Shown in pieces: positions 45,321 through 46,708 of a stretch of DNA of 46,708 nt (position 1 is the first letter of the stretch; each line of letters begins with the position of its first letter). Location: contig REAS01000044.1 of assembly GCA_004294495.1 (NCBI GenBank), positions 1 through 46,708 of the forward strand, written 5' to 3'. Origin of the DNA: Sphingobacteriales bacterium. Lineage in GTDB: Bacteria; Bacteroidota; Bacteroidia; Sphingobacteriales; Sphingobacteriaceae. Below the pieces are notes generated by a model. It had not been told where the DNA came from, did not search any database, and worked only from the letters and a program-made list of their open reading frames with translations. Position numbers and translations under genes: made by a program.

Positions 45321-45329
45321 TACTTTTGC
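45321..45329 (+). promoter_or_regulatory. -7 box (TACTTTTGC) touching the start codon
   Basis: TACTTTTGC matches TAnnTTTGC and ends directly before ATG 45330. A -33 box is not clear. If used, transcription would begin at or just inside the gene. Confidence 0.3.
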
Positions 45330-45521
45330 ATGCGAGACCCTGCAACCAACCCATTTTGCAATAAAGTAGAATTAGCTTCACCAACAGATTGTGACCCATT
45401 ATTAGATCCTTTTTGCGAAGAAGTTGGTGTTCCTTTAGATACAAATTTGTATTTTTTGCTTTCTTTAGTTACAGTTTTTGGTTATTTTAAACTTAGTAAT
45501 CCAATTTTTTTTAAGCATTAA
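45330..45521 (+). CDS. Small Cys-containing protein with C-terminal hydrophobic segment
   Basis: 63 aa with no N-terminal signal. Two similar units DPATNPFCNK and DPLLDPFCEE surround one more Cys (PTDCDP). The C-terminus, VPLDTNLYFLLSLVTVFGYFKLSN, combines a P-x-D motif with a membrane helix and resembles the PID-CTERM type tail of small Bacteroidetes proteins, from memory. A TACTTTTGC -7 box abuts the ATG. A terminator follows at 45526, which supports a real gene. Confidence 0.6.
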   Translation: MRDPATNPFCNKVELASPTDCDPLLDPFCEEVGVPLDTNLYFLLSLVTVFGYFKLSNPIFFKH

Positions 45522-45525
45522 AAAT

Positions 45526-45564
45526 AAAAAAGCCTAGTTAAATTTCTTTTAACCAGGCTTTTTT
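45526..45564. terminator. Two-way terminator between the small ORF and rpoD
   Basis: AAAAAAGCCTAGTTAA and TTTAACCAGGCTTTTTT pair with one mismatch. It serves the plus-strand small ORF and the minus-strand rpoD, whose stop lies 17 bp away. Confidence 0.85.
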
Positions 45565-45580
45565 AATAAATTTCTAAAAT

Positions 45581-46441
45581 CTAACCTAAATACGATTTCA
45601 AGATTTTGCTCCTAGAAGTATGCCTTAATCTTTGTAAAGCTTTATCTTTTATTTGTCTTACACGTTCGCGAGTTAAATTAAATTTTTCTCCAATTTCTTC
45701 TAACGATAATGGATGGTTTGTACTTAAACCAAAAAATAAAATTATAATCTCACGTTCACGCTCTGTTAATGTTGACAATGAACGTTTTATTTCTTCCGAT
45801 AACGATTCGTCAATTAAATTGCTATCTGTATTTGGATTGTCGTTTTCTAAAACATCTAACAATGTGTTTTCTTCACCTTGCACAAATGGGGCATCCATTG
45901 ATACATGACGACCAGAGTTGCTTAAAGTATCCGATATTTTATCAACCGTTGTTTCAAGCATTACCGCCAATTCCTCGGGCGATGGCTCACGCTCAAACTC
46001 TTGCTCAAGTTTAGAGAAAGCCTTACTAATTTTACTTAACGAACCCACTTGGTTGAGTGGTAACCGCACAATACGAGATTGCTCGGCTATGGCTTGTAAA
46101 ATAGATTGACGTATCCACCAAACAGCATACGAAATAAATTTAAACCCTTTAGTTTCATCAAAACGTTTGGCAGCTTTTATCAAACCTAAATTACCTTCGT
46201 TAATTAAATCGCCAAGGGTTAAGCCTTGATTTTGATATTGTTTTGCTACCGAAACCACAAATCTTAAATTTGTTTTAGTTAGGCGTTCTAAGGCAGCCTG
46301 GTCTCCTTCTCTAATTTTTTGGGCAAGTATAACTTCTTCTTCGGCTGTTATTAAATCTACTTTTCCTATTTCGTGTAAATATTTATCTAACGATTGCGAT
46401 TCGCGGTTGGTAATAGATTGGGTAATTTTGAGTTGTCTCAT
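45581..46441 (-). CDS. rpoD: Primary RNA polymerase sigma factor (RpoD/SigA)
   Basis: 286 aa, the short Bacteroidetes type without region 1.1. Region 1.2 ([16 protein letters not shown]), region 2 ([53 protein letters not shown]), region 3 ([14 protein letters not shown]...[15 protein letters not shown]) and region 4 ([45 protein letters not shown]) are complete. It should read the TTTG/TAnnTTTG promoters seen here. The 267 bp upstream hold no gene that I can see. Confidence 0.95.
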   Translation of the reverse strand: MRQLKITQSITNRESQSLDKYLHEIGKVDLITAEEEVILAQKIREGDQAALERLTKTNLRFVVSVAKQYQNQGLTLGDLINEGNLGLIKAAKRFDETKGFKFISYAVWWIRQSILQAIAEQSRIVRLPLNQVGSLSKISKAFSKLEQEFEREPSPEELAVMLETTVDKISDTLSNSGRHVSMDAPFVQGEENTLLDVLENDNPNTDSNLIDESLSEEIKRSLSTLTEREREIIILFFGLSTNHPLSLEEIGEKFNLTRERVRQIKDKALQRLRHTSRSKILKSYLG

Positions 46442-46708
46442 GTATTTTAAATCTCGTACTAAAAGTTTGCGAAGTTAAGAATATTGTAGAAATTTAACGT
46501 TAAAATATTGAAAATGTTGGTATTTAATTGAAATAAATTAACGAAATGTAGATAATTATTACTAGCAAAAATCATTCCAAATCGTAATTTTATACCGATT
46601 TATATATCTCCTTAAATCCGCAGGCCTAATATTAGGCAGTTTGCTAAATTATTTTATGGCTTAAAAATATGTTTTTGGGTTTTAAAAATTGCTTTTTCAA
46701 AAAAATAT

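Overview
The window looks like an ordinary chromosomal stretch of an AT-rich Bacteroidetes bacterium, probably of the Sphingobacteriales (Pedobacter/Sphingobacterium-like). The signs are a fused hemC-hemD gene, a short primary sigma factor without region 1.1, -7 boxes of the TAnnTTTG type (best case in front of rpsO), DUF6702/HupE/M1-peptidase and LptD/amidase/MlaD neighbourhoods, and several TTG starts. The assignment rests on remembered family patterns, not on a database search.

Layout. 0-4 kb: 3' end of an unknown gene, a small repeat cluster, then haem synthesis on the minus strand (hemA, hemCD). 3.6-7.1 kb: DUF6702 protein, HupE/UreJ-like membrane protein and an M1 metallopeptidase. 7.3-13.2 kb: Rpn-type nuclease, D-lactate dehydrogenase-like enzyme, a decayed SbtA bicarbonate-transporter pseudogene, NADP isocitrate dehydrogenase, a small helical protein and a ChrA transporter, the last two separated by a palindrome array. 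13.5-19.3 kb: OmpA lipoprotein, SDR protein, LuxE-like protein, DUF2027-Smr protein, diacylglycerol kinase, a Xre/RES toxin-antitoxin pair and a DUF1569 protein. 19.4-25.2 kb: cell-envelope cluster (MlaD, amidase, divergent LptD) followed by cinA. 25.2-30.1 kb: repeat-rich leader, 2-oxoacid dehydrogenase E2, FUSC membrane protein, thymidine kinase. 30.2-37.2 kb: unknown protein, rmuC, RsmB-like methyltransferase, periplasmic-binding lipoprotein, guaA. 37.3-41.5 kb: SpoU methyltransferase, purM, tadA, Mn-type sod, small lipoprotein, quinone-oxidoreductase-like enzyme. 41.4-46.7 kb: cobC-cobS, SRPBCC protein, YkuK-like protein, rpsO, CDGSH protein, a small Cys-containing membrane protein and rpoD.

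No prophage, CRISPR array, tRNA or rRNA was found, and no large mobile element. What stands out is the non-coding repeats. Three copies (1934-2153, 32759-32968, 36971-37178) of a 208-220 bp element have matching terminal inverted repeats; the third is flanked by a perfect 9-bp direct repeat, so it is a MITE-like mobile element. Each copy carries, on the minus strand, a roughly 109-nt module that can fold as an RNA and whose ends match two further, non-MITE copies (3527-3623 and 25243-25340). Separately, an eight-unit array of GACAAGGCATGCCTTGTC-like palindromes fills the space between two convergent genes and supplies the TAG stop codon of both.

Copies of these repeats touch gene ends: one MITE copy sits just ahead of hemCD and would supply a spurious N-terminal extension, and another gives the RsmB-like gene its stop codon. 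I see no convincing new multi-gene defence or metabolic system; the repeat/RNA-module family is the best candidate for something under-described.
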